Shown: positions 23,888-36,208 of the stretch, in pieces
Numbering within the stretch: the first letter of the stretch is position 1
Layout: every line of letters begins with the position of its first letter
NCBI GenBank assembly: GCA_016806645.1
Contig: JACSYO010000475.1
Span: 1,646,501 to 1,710,500 of the forward strand
Direction of reading: 5' to 3'
DNA: 64,000 nt
Source: Ophiodon elongatus
Taxonomy: Eukaryota; Chordata; Actinopteri; Perciformes; Hexagrammidae
The notes under the pieces: model-generated
What the model saw: only the letters and a program-made list of their open reading frames with translations
Told to the model about the DNA's origin: nothing
The model's database searches: none
Made by a program: the position numbers and the translations under genes

Positions 23888-26801
23888 TCCCATGTGAATG
23901 TAACTTATACCCAATACCCTGTCAGAAACATCCAAATTGCCCCACGTAATTAGAAAATATTCCATCTTAATTTTTGTGTCTGCAAGAGTGTCCATCCGGT
24001 ACCTGCGTGGGTTTTGTTCATTGCCTCGGTCTCCTTTATGCTTGATCATCTTGTAATGACCAATGGCCACTGGAGGGCGCATGATCTTCATGCCAGATAG
24101 ACGTACTCTGGATAGGAAGCACACAACAAGAGTCAACAAGAAGAGCAGATTCTCATTCATTCAGAATAATATGAAATCAACAAAACCAGTCACTTAAGTA
24201 GTCATGCAATGTTCTGAAACACAAAGCAACACTAAGTCTGAGTAGATCTAGCCTCTAAGGGATAGCAGAAAAATAAAGAAAACAAACAGAATTGTGGGTG
24301 ACATATGAGAATAACATACTTTTATGGTCTATAGGCGGTGGAAAACACTGTGGTTCCCTTTTTCCATCTCTGGTGCTTGTGTACCACCCCAGTTATCTAA
24401 GTCAATCAAAACATGGTGTAACTAATGTCGTGAATGTCCAGTACATGATACATTTTAGGTTGCAAACATCATGCACAATAGGCAAAGTTTTACAAAAAGT
24501 AGGGGAGAAATGTTCTCGTAGTTTTGCTTCATGTAATAATTAGTGAAAGCTTTTTTTATTTTCATTTTCTTGTTCCTTTCACTGTCAGATTAGCAAATGG
24601 TAAAAGAGCCAGAAAGTGGACAGAGGGGACCGCAGCATAGAAATGAGATGAAAACTGCCTGAAAACTCTCGAGCACGCAGCCCAGCCCAAATCTGCGAGC
24701 TAGTCCATGCGAACATACTCACTGAGCTCATTCCAAGAGACACACAGCAAAGCCACAGCAGTGGGAGGAGACGTGAAGATGATAGATGATGTTAGAACAG
24801 ATGAAATAAAAGTCAAAGAAAAGGAAAACATATGGTACAGAGACTGTAAACATGAGAAAAGAAAAGAAAGGAATGCGTCGCGCAAAAGACAAGTAAAAAC
24901 AAGTACAAGAAGCGGAGGGGCTTAAATGGCTGTGCATGCAGTTCTGATACCGAACACGTGTGCACATCTCACATGTTCACGTGCACAGTTTACGGGTCAC
25001 TCTGTCATGCAGGACCTCTGCCCCATTATCCCTCCTCACCTAGCAGCAATGTCGTCATCCTCTCCGCCCCAGCCCCAGTACTGGTTCGGGAAGCCGTTCA
25101 TCTTCATGTATTGGTCTGGGGTCAGTGCAGACACCCCACCAAAATACTGTGGGTACGGCAACCTGGGAGGGTCACATCGCCAATGTACAATCTTGAAAAT
25201 AATGTCTCAGCAACAATACGCTTGTGTAGAAGTCCATCTACTCATACACACACTTTGCTTCTACCTGTATCTGAACTTGTCCATGGCCACAGACAGGTGT
25301 GTCGGGAACTGTTTGTGGCAAGTGTAGGTGTTGTGGTCGTTCTCGGGCAGCAGGTCAACATCGTGCAGGAAGATGCAGCTCCAGTCTTCATCTCTGAGGG
25401 CCTCCCGCACCCCGACATTCAGCAGCTTGGCTCGATTAAAAGTACCGTTCCCCCACTGAAGTCAGAAACAGAGACAGAGGGTAACACACAGCTACACATG
25501 AATGTATTAAGTGTAAAACAAATACAGCATGAGAGAGCACAATGTGTGAGTAAATCATCTCATACTGTGTTGCTATGGTTACAGTGGTGTACATTGTAGC
25601 CTGAGAAGTTACAGACATCATGACTTATCAATGTCCTGAACAATATTATTTGAAATATCCAGTTAAGATAAGATAAGATAACATAAGATATCCTTTATTA
25701 GTCCTGCAAGGGGAAATTTGCAGCAGCAAAGTTAAAGTGCACACAAGATACATAGTAAAAGAAACACAATTATTATAAATAAGCAAATACGCATTAAACA
25801 GTAGTAAAAAAATTAAAAATTAAAAAAAAGACAGTAACTTGACAATAAATTGAAATGAAATAAATTATGTACAGACAGTATAACTGTTATTGCACAGTGT
25901 GCACAGTTAATCCAAATGACGAAAAAATAATGAGATTTTTTTTTTCTCATTTAGGCTACCTCTAATAGCAACTACTGTAGCCATGTCAATAATTTTGCCC
26001 AGGTTGCCCAGGTTTTTAAGACACCTGTCTCAGAGACTCACAGCAGTATGCATTTCTCATGACGGAGACAATGCAAGCTATTGAGTAAAACATATAGATA
26101 ATACATTTTCAAACCAGCATGCACACACAAACACACACTCATACCTGCTGTACTATATAGATGCTGTAGTGGATCTGCTGTCGTTGCAGGAAGGGGTGGA
26201 GGTGATAGAGGAGGGCACGGAGGTGGGTCTGCCGGTTCCGGTATGGTACCACTATCGCCGTGTGGTGGCGGGGCTCACAATCAGGAGGCCGGTAGTGTCC
26301 GCCTGGCAACACTAACGGGTTCCTCTGTTGGATCTCCTCCAGGGACAGAGGAGAGGAAAGATGGACAGACACGGGTCCGACTGGAGGAAAAGAAAAAAGT
26401 GTGAGAAGTGATATTGATGGTCAGCTTAGAACGCCACACAATCGTTCACTCTGTAATTTTTCTGTATGTGCATGTATTACATACAACAGCACACGTTTAA
26501 CCCCTCCCGCTCTCTCACCCAGCAGTGGGGAAGGGATCTGGCAGTCTCTCAGCGGTGGTCCTGTGGGAGGGGGTCCAGTGCCTGAGTTGCGAGGCGGGGG
26601 AGGCGGTACTCCCAAATGACTGAGGTTGGTATAGACGTCGTGAGGTCGAGAATAATCAAACTCTGGCCCTGTGGTGTGCACCAGCACAGACACCAGGCCT
26701 CTGAAGCCCCCAAGGGAGAAATAGAGAACAAAGGCGAACTGGAAACCCACCAGCAAGGCTAGTGTACACGGGGAGTCCAGAGAGCGTCCGTAACACGCCA
26801 T
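22984..26801 (-). CDS. b4galt3: Beta-1,4-galactosyltransferase 3, 6 coding exons
   Basis: Coding exons in order: 26519-26801, 26145-26380, 25265-25455, 25040-25162, 24003-24107, 22984-23332. They sum to 1287 nt, 428 aa plus TAG, with phases matching throughout. It is a type II Golgi membrane glycosyltransferase that moves galactose from UDP-Gal to terminal GlcNAc. A short cytosolic start (MACYGRSLDSPC) is followed by a membrane anchor at about residues 12-32. The stem carries DYSRPHDVYTNLSHL, close to mammalian B4GALT3. The catalytic domain starts at GGHYRPPDCEPRHHTAIVVP. It contains the FNRAKLLNVG block, the metal-binding DVD (205-207), YPQYFGGVSALT, the WGWGGEDDD acceptor-site motif (about 266-274), and GHYKMIKH. 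The PLLVGPVSV junction and YPQYFGGVSALTPDQY identify paralogue 3 rather than 1 or 2. The C-terminal tail after PLYTNLTVDIGEDPR is longer than in mammals, Lys/Thr/Gln-rich and low in complexity. Confidence 0.95.
23401..23809. mobile_element. MITE of a common fish family (copy 1), in the last b4galt3 intron
   Basis: The ends are inverted repeats: TTAAAGGTGTGACATTATGG at the left, and ATGTAAAATATTCCTTTAA at the right. Internal blocks GCTTAGCATAAAGACTG and GACAGAGCCAGCTAGCTG also occur in the copy at 31657-32148. The element starts about 70 nt upstream of the last coding exon. Confidence 0.65.
23844..23887. repeat. (TA)n microsatellite
   Basis: About 20 TA units with one ACA interruption, just beyond the MITE in the b4galt3 intron. 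Confidence 0.9.
25660..25918 (+). repeat. LINE or SINE tail with TAAGA pentamer repeats, in a b4galt3 intron
   Basis: It starts with AAGATAAGATAAGATAACAT, then ATCCTTTATTAGTCCTGC and GGGGAAATTTGCAGCAGC. Degenerate A-rich sequence follows to TATTGCACAGTG. I know this arrangement as a very common teleost non-LTR-type tail, but I cannot fix the family. Confidence 0.6.
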
Positions 26802-27073
26802 AATAAAGTATGATTGGAGAGATACAGTGAAATTCAAACTTGAGGAAAATGGATGGAGGAGTGGGATGAGAGATGGGGGGGGCGGCAGCTGGATGAGGAT
26901 GGTGGACGGAGAGGCGGGAAATAAGCAAGGGGAGGCAGAAGGAGAGGAGGGGAAGGAGGCAGCGCTCAGTGCAGGCTCAGGCGTTAAGGAGGGCAGTGTC
27001 CATCTGTAGGAATGGGTAGAAGTGGTGGTGAAGCTCAGTCAGCACTGCCATCACCTCTTGACCACAGACGTCA
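26802..27073 (-). other. b4galt3: Probable 5' UTR part of the b4galt3 start-codon exon
   Basis: On the minus strand a good acceptor (GTTCTTCTTCCTTCCCAG) ends just before 27073, and no intron signal is seen between there and the ATG at 26801. The leader is therefore likely to continue to 27073 and be spliced to an upstream non-coding exon. It contains purine-rich low-complexity sequence as read on the plus strand. Confidence 0.45.
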
Positions 27074-27837
27074 CTGGGAAGGAAGAAGAACATATGTTTA
27101 GGTAATTGCATTTATTGCTTGTTATCATTATCATCATCATCATTTCATGACATCAATCTAGATGTAGGGTACCTGCTATTGCGAGGGTCTAATTAAAACC
27201 TGTCCTGGGCCAGGATGGGCTCACTCCACCGCTCTCCTCCTCTTCCTCCTTTCATCATCAAGCTTTCTGTAATATAAAAGAGTGAGCAACAATGCTGGAG
27301 CAGATTTGTGTCAGTACTACTGTGTGGTCTACTGTAAACTAAAATAAGCTGGGGAATGACAAGCAGCTACAAACAAATGTCATGTTTGCTTCTTTATTTA
27401 GACTGGCTTATTTTCAGCAGTGACATTTCCATGGGGCTTATAGAAGAAACGCTGATGCCTGCTGCAGATCAAATTAATCCAACATCACAGTTCCCTGTGT
27501 GTCCAAACAATGACATGCTATAGCAGGACTCCAACACTGGAGCTGACAAGAATCACGGGAGCAGAAGAAAACCCCCATTGCTCTGTAAAATAGAGCAATG
27601 TAGAGCAGAAGCAGCGCCATGGTGATCCGTACAGATAGCCTTCAAACTAGGTGATTAGCCTATCAACATCAACCGTCAGGCCTATGCAGGCTATTATCTC
27701 CAGTATTTACGCGGCTGAAGATGTACATGTGTCAATAACATATATTCGACAGGATCACTGGCTATAAAGGCTGCGTCTGAAATCCCTGATATGTATTTGA
27801 GCCTGCAATACAAGCTCTGCAGCACCAGCCGACTCAC

Positions 27838-28170
27838 CAGCACATCCCTGCGACATTTCAAATCCAGCCCCCGGCTCCCTCTGAGAATCGACGGGCCGCT
27901 GCCACCGAGGAGACGCGATGGACCAAAATAAAGCGGTTCTTTCTGATGCCGGTCGCTCTTCCTCCTCGTCCTCCTCCTCCTCCTCCTCCTAATCTCTCAT
28001 CCGAGGCGAAATCTCCCCGTGGCTGCTTAGAGAGCGCTGCGAACGCTTTGACACGCAAGAGCATCGCCGCGTCAACACAGGCAAGTGCGCTCTGCCTCAT
28101 CGACACACGGCTGGATCATTGTCCCGTTGAATCGGATGGGCTGGGGCGCACAAGCGCGGTGACGACGCAC
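27838..28170 (-). promoter_or_regulatory. Probable non-coding first exon and CpG-rich promoter of b4galt3
   Basis: This is the most GC- and CpG-rich stretch in the neighbourhood (many CG dinucleotides from 27880 to 28175). It includes a (TCC)n run at about 27959-27990. On the minus strand a strong donor, CTG|GTGAGTCGG, closes a possible exon at 27838. It would splice to the acceptor at 27073. The transcription start is not fixed; the sequence turns abruptly AT-rich after about 28180. Confidence 0.5.
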
Positions 28171-28179
28171 GGAGCGGCA

Positions 28180-30340
28180 TATTTGAAAAGGAAAAAGGAA
28201 ATTATGATATTGCAACTGATGGTCGATTGGTAAATGTTGGAAGTTGTTTCGGCCATCGTGGTTGAACGTTATGCAGCAGGATGTGTTTTCCTTCAAGCAG
28301 CAAACATTTGCTTTTCGTTTCCGAATACAACCGAACCTGCTCCAAAAGTCACTAAATCAAGGGGGAAGTTTTTTTTAACTATGACAACGTGTCCCTTCAG
28401 TCTTCCCTCCAAAGCGACCCCCCCCCCCCCTTCAAAAAAAAAAAAAAAAAAACAGAGACCCTTATTTGTCAGAGCATTTGATTTATTGATTGGCATTGGG
28501 ATGTTAAAAAAAATTCAACTAATATATATAAAAAAATCTAAAATCCATCACCGCTTTAAAAAGTTTAATTATAGAGATCCAGTGGAGCAGCTGATGCTGA
28601 GCATAATGTTAATCATAATTATGATCAAAGATATGCACTTTTACTTATTAATGTCACCCTATATTTTAGTCTGCATGTTATCATGTGTAAGTTTAAATCA
28701 TTTTGTCTGTGGGAAAATGTAGAAGACGTTATTAAAATGTCCATCAGGGTGCATGACTTTTCCCTTTTTCTGCAAATTCCTCTTTTACCCTGCTCTGCTT
28801 TTTTCTGTGTTAGTGCTGAATGTGTGAAAGCACCACACACAATACTTCTGGGAAAGAGCATGCAATTATGGACATGATTCTCACAATACAGGAGGAATGT
28901 GAAATTGTGGTACAACAAGTCAAGACAGTTGTTGTGGCTAAAAACAATTCTGACTCACACAAAAAAATCAAATTAAACCATTTTCATTCTTTTACCAGTT
29001 AAAAAAAGGCTCTTGTTGCGGTTAAAGACAGCTGAAGTGTTCTTAAGTTATGTGTTCTGTGTCATATTGCCCCAAATGACAAAGTTACTATTCTGACTTT
29101 ATAAAATGTTAGATATGGATTCAAATTGAAGACAAATTCATAACATCAAACCAATATTGATTAAAATATCACAAACTCTCGCTCTCATAGGATTGAATCC
29201 CATGTCCAAAGAATTAGTGTCTCTGCTTAGACTTTTGGATTCATTCATCAAATGTTTGACACTTTTGATATTTCTTCTTTATTTCTCACACAGCATCCAA
29301 CCCAGGGGCACCAGTTGTTCTCTGGCTTTATGCAGCAGGCTATGTCTTTATTCACATGCAGCAGTAGCTTATCAGATTACAGAAAAGAGACAGGACAGAA
29401 TACAAATGGCTAAAGTAGTTCCACATATAGGTCTAACCCTCCAATAACCCTGAAGCAGATAAAGCATAACAAGAAAATGAACTGTGCAAAACAATGCATC
29501 AACACTACTATTGTTTGTAGCACTATGTGAACACACTGCCCTCATTGTCTCAAAGCAAAGCGCATGTGTGTTTTCTCTAACTGGGGGTAAAAACCCCCAC
29601 TACCACTGTATTAAAGTATCATACAGACAGCATAAAATAGTAAAGGCACAGAATAGACGCCTTACACAGGCAGGCTGGTGGTTCAGTTAGAAAAGATGTT
29701 TAGCACTGATGAGGATGATTTTAAAATGTACTTATTGCCCTTTTTATCGGTCAACTTTCATGATATGTACAAAAATGTATTTGAACTGGTAAAGTTGAGT
29801 AATAGTTTTTACACTATATGCAGTTATTTTTGTTTCTATAAATGGTGGAAATTGCTCACGAATCTTTTAATACAGATGACTAATACAGTATCATTTAATC
29901 ACCGAGTTGAGGGCCAAATGGCTTCAGACCAGTTAAACATGGGCAACGTGTCGTACCTCCCAAATCAGCACACACACACAAAGTCATACAGAGCACATTT
30001 TTATGTATATAAAAAAAAAACTAATGCATTGCTTTTCTAATATATTTTTTTTTACTTCTTAACCAAATTGTTGATATAAAAGAGACTATCACAATAAGCA
30101 CTATTGTGTAAAACATATTGAATAAAATGCTTCACAAGTTCCCATTTTTCATCGATCTTGGCCAGGGGAAAACAATCTTCTCAGACATTCTCCTCTGTTT
30201 TATTCATTTCAAATGGCACAACTTTTAAAACCTTAAAATAAAAAAATGAGAAAACTCAGGTGAAGTACTGCCAGCGCTTTGTTTTCTACTCCCTTCAAGT
30301 TATGTGATTGAATTTTTCACTTCTCTTTCTATTTCATCAG
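28180..30340. other. AT-rich spacer between the b4galt3 promoter and the bgn 3' end
   Basis: It contains a poly-C then poly-A run at 28419-28451 and otherwise AT-rich unique-looking DNA. No gene or RNA is recognised. Confidence 0.5.
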
Positions 30341-30346
30341 TTTATT
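30341..30346 (-). other. Candidate poly(A) signal of bgn
   Basis: AATAAA on the minus strand lies about 175 nt after the bgn stop codon. A second AATAAA-like site is near 30198. Either could end the transcript. Confidence 0.4.
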
Positions 30347-30519
30347 GCCCATCCTCTCCGTCACTAATCCTCTCCCAAAAAACAATAATAATAAAGATAT
30401 TGATCTCAAATATGACCTCCCTTCCTTCCATCTCTCAAGTTTTTTTCATTATTTAAATTATATGCTCCTCTGCCATCCCCTTCCTGTCACTTTCTCCATC
30501 TCTCTGTATCCCCCTGTCT

Positions 30520-31379
30520 TTACTTTTTGTAGTTGCCAAACTGAACAGCCCGACGATCGCTGACACAGCGGAACGTGGCAGGCTGCACCTCCCAGTAGTT
30601 GACAGGGTTAGCGAACAAGCTGATGCCGTTATAGAACGTCCTCTTCATCCCAAATCCTCGAGGGCAGAAGTCATCCACGCCCACCTGGTCGATGTTGTTG
30701 GAATGGAGGTACACCACCTAGAAAGCAAGGGTGGCAAAGTCGAGGGTGAGTAGCATCGCGCGACACATCCAATCTCAGATGGCAAACTAAATGTGTGCAT
30801 GCTGGACTCACCTGCATGTATTTCATATCTGGGAGGCCTTTGGGTACACGAGTGAGGCGGTTGTTGTCCAGATGCAGCTCTCTCAGTCTGGGGAGGAAGG
30901 ACAGGCTGCCGTTCTCTATGTTACGGATATGGTTATATCCAAGGCCCAACCTGGAAAAAGTGAGACAAAGGGGGAAAAAAAAACTGAAAACAGGCCTCTG
31001 CACGGTACATTTAGCTGAATTGTTTTGCCAATGTGAGTTGGAGTAGCTGCACATTCCCTGATGAGTATCATTGCAAGAAAAATATATAAGCCAGGTGAGA
31101 ATTAAAACCACAGCAGCCTGGCAATACTCCTGTGACTATAAATAGTCCCATTAGAGATTAGGAGTGTGTATGAAGGAGGTGTCAGAAAACTGGAGTGCAA
31201 CAGAGCAACGACGTAGAGAGGAACACCTGAGCTTTTTACTGCCATTTCAATGTAGTTCATATTATTACCCCTGAGGGGCACTGCTGACTGGGGATGTTTT
31301 TGTTTTTTTAATACACTAATTCTTTAGAGATATACAAGAGAAAATCCCTCTAGGTGCAAGAAATCAATTACGAAATGAG

Positions 31380-31436
<57 letters not shown>

Positions 31437-34400
31437 TGTGCGTGTCTAGATACCTGTACAGGTTTTTGTAGCGGCTCAGGTCCTCCAGTTCCACAGCCTG
31501 GATCTGGTTGTGGTCCAGATGAAGCTCATTGAGACTCTCTGGGAGATCTGAAAGACAGACACCTTATGTAAGGCTCCACTTAGGGTGAGATTTTATTTTG
31601 TCCAGTGGCTGTCTATTCCTTTTTTGTGTCCTGTCCAGTTTGCTCTTGAAGTACTTGAAGGAATAGTTTGACATTTTGTGACATGCACTTGGTTGCTTTT
31701 CTTTGAGTTAGATGAGAAGATTAATACCACTCATTTGTCAGTTATTTTCCTAGTTTAGTATAAAGACTGTAAAATGGGGTAAATAGCTAACTTGGCTCAG
31801 TCTATGGGTTACAAATCAGTCTACCAGAACATCTTAAACTCTCTAATCTCTTATATCTTGTTTGTTTAATGCATTCAAAAATAAAAGAGTAAAAAGTTAA
31901 ATGTGTGGTTTTTATGGGGGGAGTCAGTGAGGCCCTTTTCTCCTGGCCAGGTGCAGGGACTTCCACCATTGTCTGGATTAAAGAAATGCAGATTATTTTA
32001 CCTTTGGAAAGAGCCAGGCTAGCTTCCCCCTGTTTCTAATCTTTGTGCTAAACTAATCAGCTGCTCAGCTTCATATCCAGCATACATACGAGAGTGGTAT
32101 CAATAATATAATGAGCTTATTTCCCAAAATGCTGAGCTATTCCTTGTAAAGATGAATCTATTGTAAATATGTTAGCATTTCAGCCAGACAGATGAATTGT
32201 TACCTTTTGGCACCCCAGTTAATTTGGACTCTGATATACGCAGATAATTCAGTTTCAGTCCCTTGAAGGCTCCAGGCTCAAAACCGCTGTTGTGGATGGG
32301 GTTCGCTCCCATTTCTGCAAGATGAAGGGAATGTTTGTGGCATGAAATAAAAAACTGTCTCTTTAATTTTCTATACAGTGGCAAAGGCAGTGGTGAGCAC
32401 CACAGGCTATAGCCTAGATTTGTTGAAGTCATCAACATTTCTGACCTATGCAGTTCATGTTGCCCAGTCCTGCGAAGGCTCCAGCTGCCACCTTCTTGAT
32501 GCGGTTCTCGTGGATCCTCATCTCAACCAGAGAGGCCGGCAAGTTCTTGGGAACAGTGGTCAGCAGATTCTTGGAGAAGTAGAGCTTCTGCATGTGCTTC
32601 AGAGGCACAAAAGTTTTGGGGTGGACTTTGGAAATAAGGTTATTCCTCAGAGACAGGCCCTGGAAAAAAAAAGTAACCATGGTGAGCCAAATTAAACTCA
32701 GACAGTCAGAAAATGAAAAGTAAGTAAGCCTAAATAATACACAAGAGCCTGTGTTTGTATCCTCTGCCTGTACTGAATGTGTTTGAGTGAATTAAAACAG
32801 ATCCAGTAGTCGATCACGTCATAGCCGACTGTCTCTCCACCTGCGCGGATGGAGATGTAGGCTGAGGCAAACAGACCTTAATAGAGATGTTATTGTATAA
32901 TGTCATGTTGCGAGTTTCCTATGCTGCCAGATTCAATGTTGCTCTTGGTCAACGCTCTTAAACACGGGTCAGGAGTGAGCAAGCCTTTCTGCAAAGAGAT
33001 CCAAGGATGTGAGCTTGAATACTCCCATTTGGCTTCAGGCTCGAACTTAATACAATTAAAGCTCTCAGAGCAAAGGGTGTTGGAGGGCGAAAAAGACAGG
33101 AAATGAACCTCTAAATCCTCAAGGAAACAGAGGGTCATAATTATATTTCACACTACTGAAGCCAATACAAGCTGAGCTGAGTCGTTTATACATCCTTGAG
33201 AGGTGCTGATCTAATGCTGAGAATGACATTATGAGATGTGACCAGACATGTGTGTGTGCGTGTGGGTGTCTTACATATAAGTTAGTCAGGCCCTTGAAGT
33301 CATTCTCTTTCAGCTCAGTGATGAGGTTGTTCTGCAGGTCCAGGAACTTGGTGTCTGAAGGAATATTCTTTGGCACCTCAGTTAGACCTGGAGATGAGAC
33401 CAATAAAAACACAGAAGGAAATCATGCTCCATTAAATGCTTCCATGGGTGAACCAACACCCTAAACCAGATTGTTTTCAAGGGGCAAGCTCTGAGGATAT
33501 CTTAGTCAGACATAGACCATGGAAAAGAAATAGTCACTGCGTGTTTTAAAACCTCCATCAGGCCTAAACATGAACCCAATCACACTCCCACACAATCTCA
33601 AATGAGCACTTTGGGCCTCCTCGGCTATTATTTTAATAAGAGGTGGACATAGACACAACCATGGAGGTCACACAGAGACGGCAAATCAAAGCGGCACATA
33701 ACTAACATTACTGGTTTGTCACTTACAAAGACATGCCAGATGGGGACACCAGATGTTTTCCATCTGGTTTCTAGTCGACAGAAGTCACAAAGGATGTGAC
33801 TTAAATACCATCAGCAAAATCACACATCAAATAAAAGGGATACGGGCACAACCCTGACACTTACACATTGACACACACAGCTTGTATTTCTCTGTGTGTG
33901 TCAATGTGTGAGTGGTGAAGCTGCCGTGTCAAGTGTTTTCATTTTGGCTTCTCTGTGACAGAAACACCTGCTGAGAAGTCATGTCGAAGTACAGAAACCG
34001 TGCAGTTAACATCATGACAAGCATAAACTCAAAGAGCTGTTTTGGTTAGGGTTGCGCTTGTGAATATTGTTTACCAAGCAATAAATTCACAAAGGCTGAG
34101 AATGGGTTATAAAAAGCGGACGGCGTTAAGAAACACACCTGAATTCAGGGATCTCTCTGGAAAAATGACTCAGCGCACGTACAAACACAGCAACCAGTCA
34201 TCATTAACCAGACCACATCACAGAGGACACGTGGACGAGTGTATCAGATGTGGTCAGTGCCGCAGACAGGCCACTGTAAGCGAATGCCAACCAGGGCCGA
34301 ACTCATCTGGATCAGGACCATGATGCAACCAGACCCGCTGGTGAGAGAGGACGCCAGCTGTCCCACTGGGATCCAGTTTGCCACCAACCACATCTGTCCC

Positions 34401-36161
34401 ACAGGACTCTACCCATAGCTGTCCATCTAGAGTTAAGTTTAGATATATGGCTTTGGCTGTACTGTGCCACACCCTCCATGTCACCACACAGGATCAAACC
34501 CTCTGCTGTTCCCTTTGACATTCTGTACAAACCACGTCCCCGCTGAGAGATCTGGTGGAGTAGCCGAGGAGGCTTGGAACTTTATTGTGTACCCTAGAAA
34601 TTAAGCAAGATGATGCCCTCAGAGATACATTTGTATAAAGTGAAGGAAATGAAATAGCAAGTTTTAACCAAATCATTAACTCAGTCTCTACGACTTTCTC
34701 AAGTGTAATAAAGTTGATATAGCTTCTGTGAGAGCAATATGACTGTACCAGTGGGATTTATATGGTAGGAAATATTTACCTTCCAGCCAACACCTGCAGC
34801 TTTCGACAAGCATACTGCCAGCTGAAAAACCCAAAATGTATTTCCCGGAATCCAACATAACATAAATGATAAACAAACCTGAAAAAACTTTCACCCAGCC
34901 CCTGATTAACTGAATCCCTTTAACCCTCTAAACCTCAAACCACAGCGCATCACCCGTATCTGCCACAAATCTCAAAGTGTTTCCCACAAACTGACAAAAC
35001 TAGCACCCTCTTAAACCCCAGCGTCCCTCAACACAAATGTCCAACATCATGCTGGGATGCACACTGAGAGGAGACAGACGCCACCACCAAAATACATCTG
35101 TTCTAAATAAGCACTTGACATCTCGGAAATTATACGCTTCCACATTTATCCGCAGCAGAGAGACCAGGGACAGTAAATATATAGAGCTTGTAAAATGATG
35201 ATTCGACAAAACCATTATGTCTAAACACAGACAGCCTATTAGAGTTATATAGCCAGTATAATGTGAGGAATCTTTATATCCGTAAATAAGACTGAGCGCA
35301 ATTTATTTGGTCCTCTAAGAATAGACCGAGGAAGAATAGCACGCACTTATAATATCCATAGGCAGGAAATTGTAGCATATGCTTGTATGGAAACATGACT
35401 AAAATTAAATCACAGACAGACTGCAAACGTATTTCATATTTAAAATCATATTTAGAGGTAGATACATTGGTAGGTAGAAGACTTTTGTGTCCTTTGTTTG
35501 ATGTTTTTCTAGTGGAACTCCAACCTGTGAATATTCGTAACCCTCACATCCTTATCCTGACATTCTTCTTCCACCTCTAAACCCCTTTAATCCAACTTGT
35601 TCTTCCCTCCATCCTCCCCTCCTGTTTGGGGTTTCCATTAAACATCCTGTCTACGTCTGAAAAACAACATGAAACAGCTCCTTAAAGACAGAGGAGATTG
35701 TAAACTTTTCATCTCCTCCGATCAAAGTGTCCTTTATTTGTTTTTCTGTTTATCTTCCTTTATCCGTCTCTTGATCACTTTCCGTCTTTCTGATTTTCTC
35801 TTCCCTCCTTTCTTCTCTTGCCTCAGTCTTTTCCCCTTTACTGCTCAAACCGTGTCTCTCTCCCACCTAGTATCTACATACAATGTCTGGAACATTAAAT
35901 CCATCAAAGACATCCGAGGATGAAATTTCTCTCTGAGATAATACACCAAAGAGGGGCTTTACTCTCTGGAGACAATGCAAGTCATGCAAGGCTCGGGCCA
36001 TGCTCTATCACTCGGTCATTCAACTCATTTGCTTTCCTGTCTGAACCTCTTGACACACACACACAGAGACACACACACACAGACACACACAAACAAATAC
36101 TTAGAAACGATGAGAAAGCATAACAGACATGACTCGCTCTCTCTTTGTGTGTCACAAACAT

Positions 36162-36208
<47 letters not shown>

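Noticed and set aside
24958..25599. Plus-strand open frame of 213 codons
   Set aside because: It is the antisense shadow of b4galt3 coding exons on the minus strand; the protein has no domain and crosses splice sites of the real gene.
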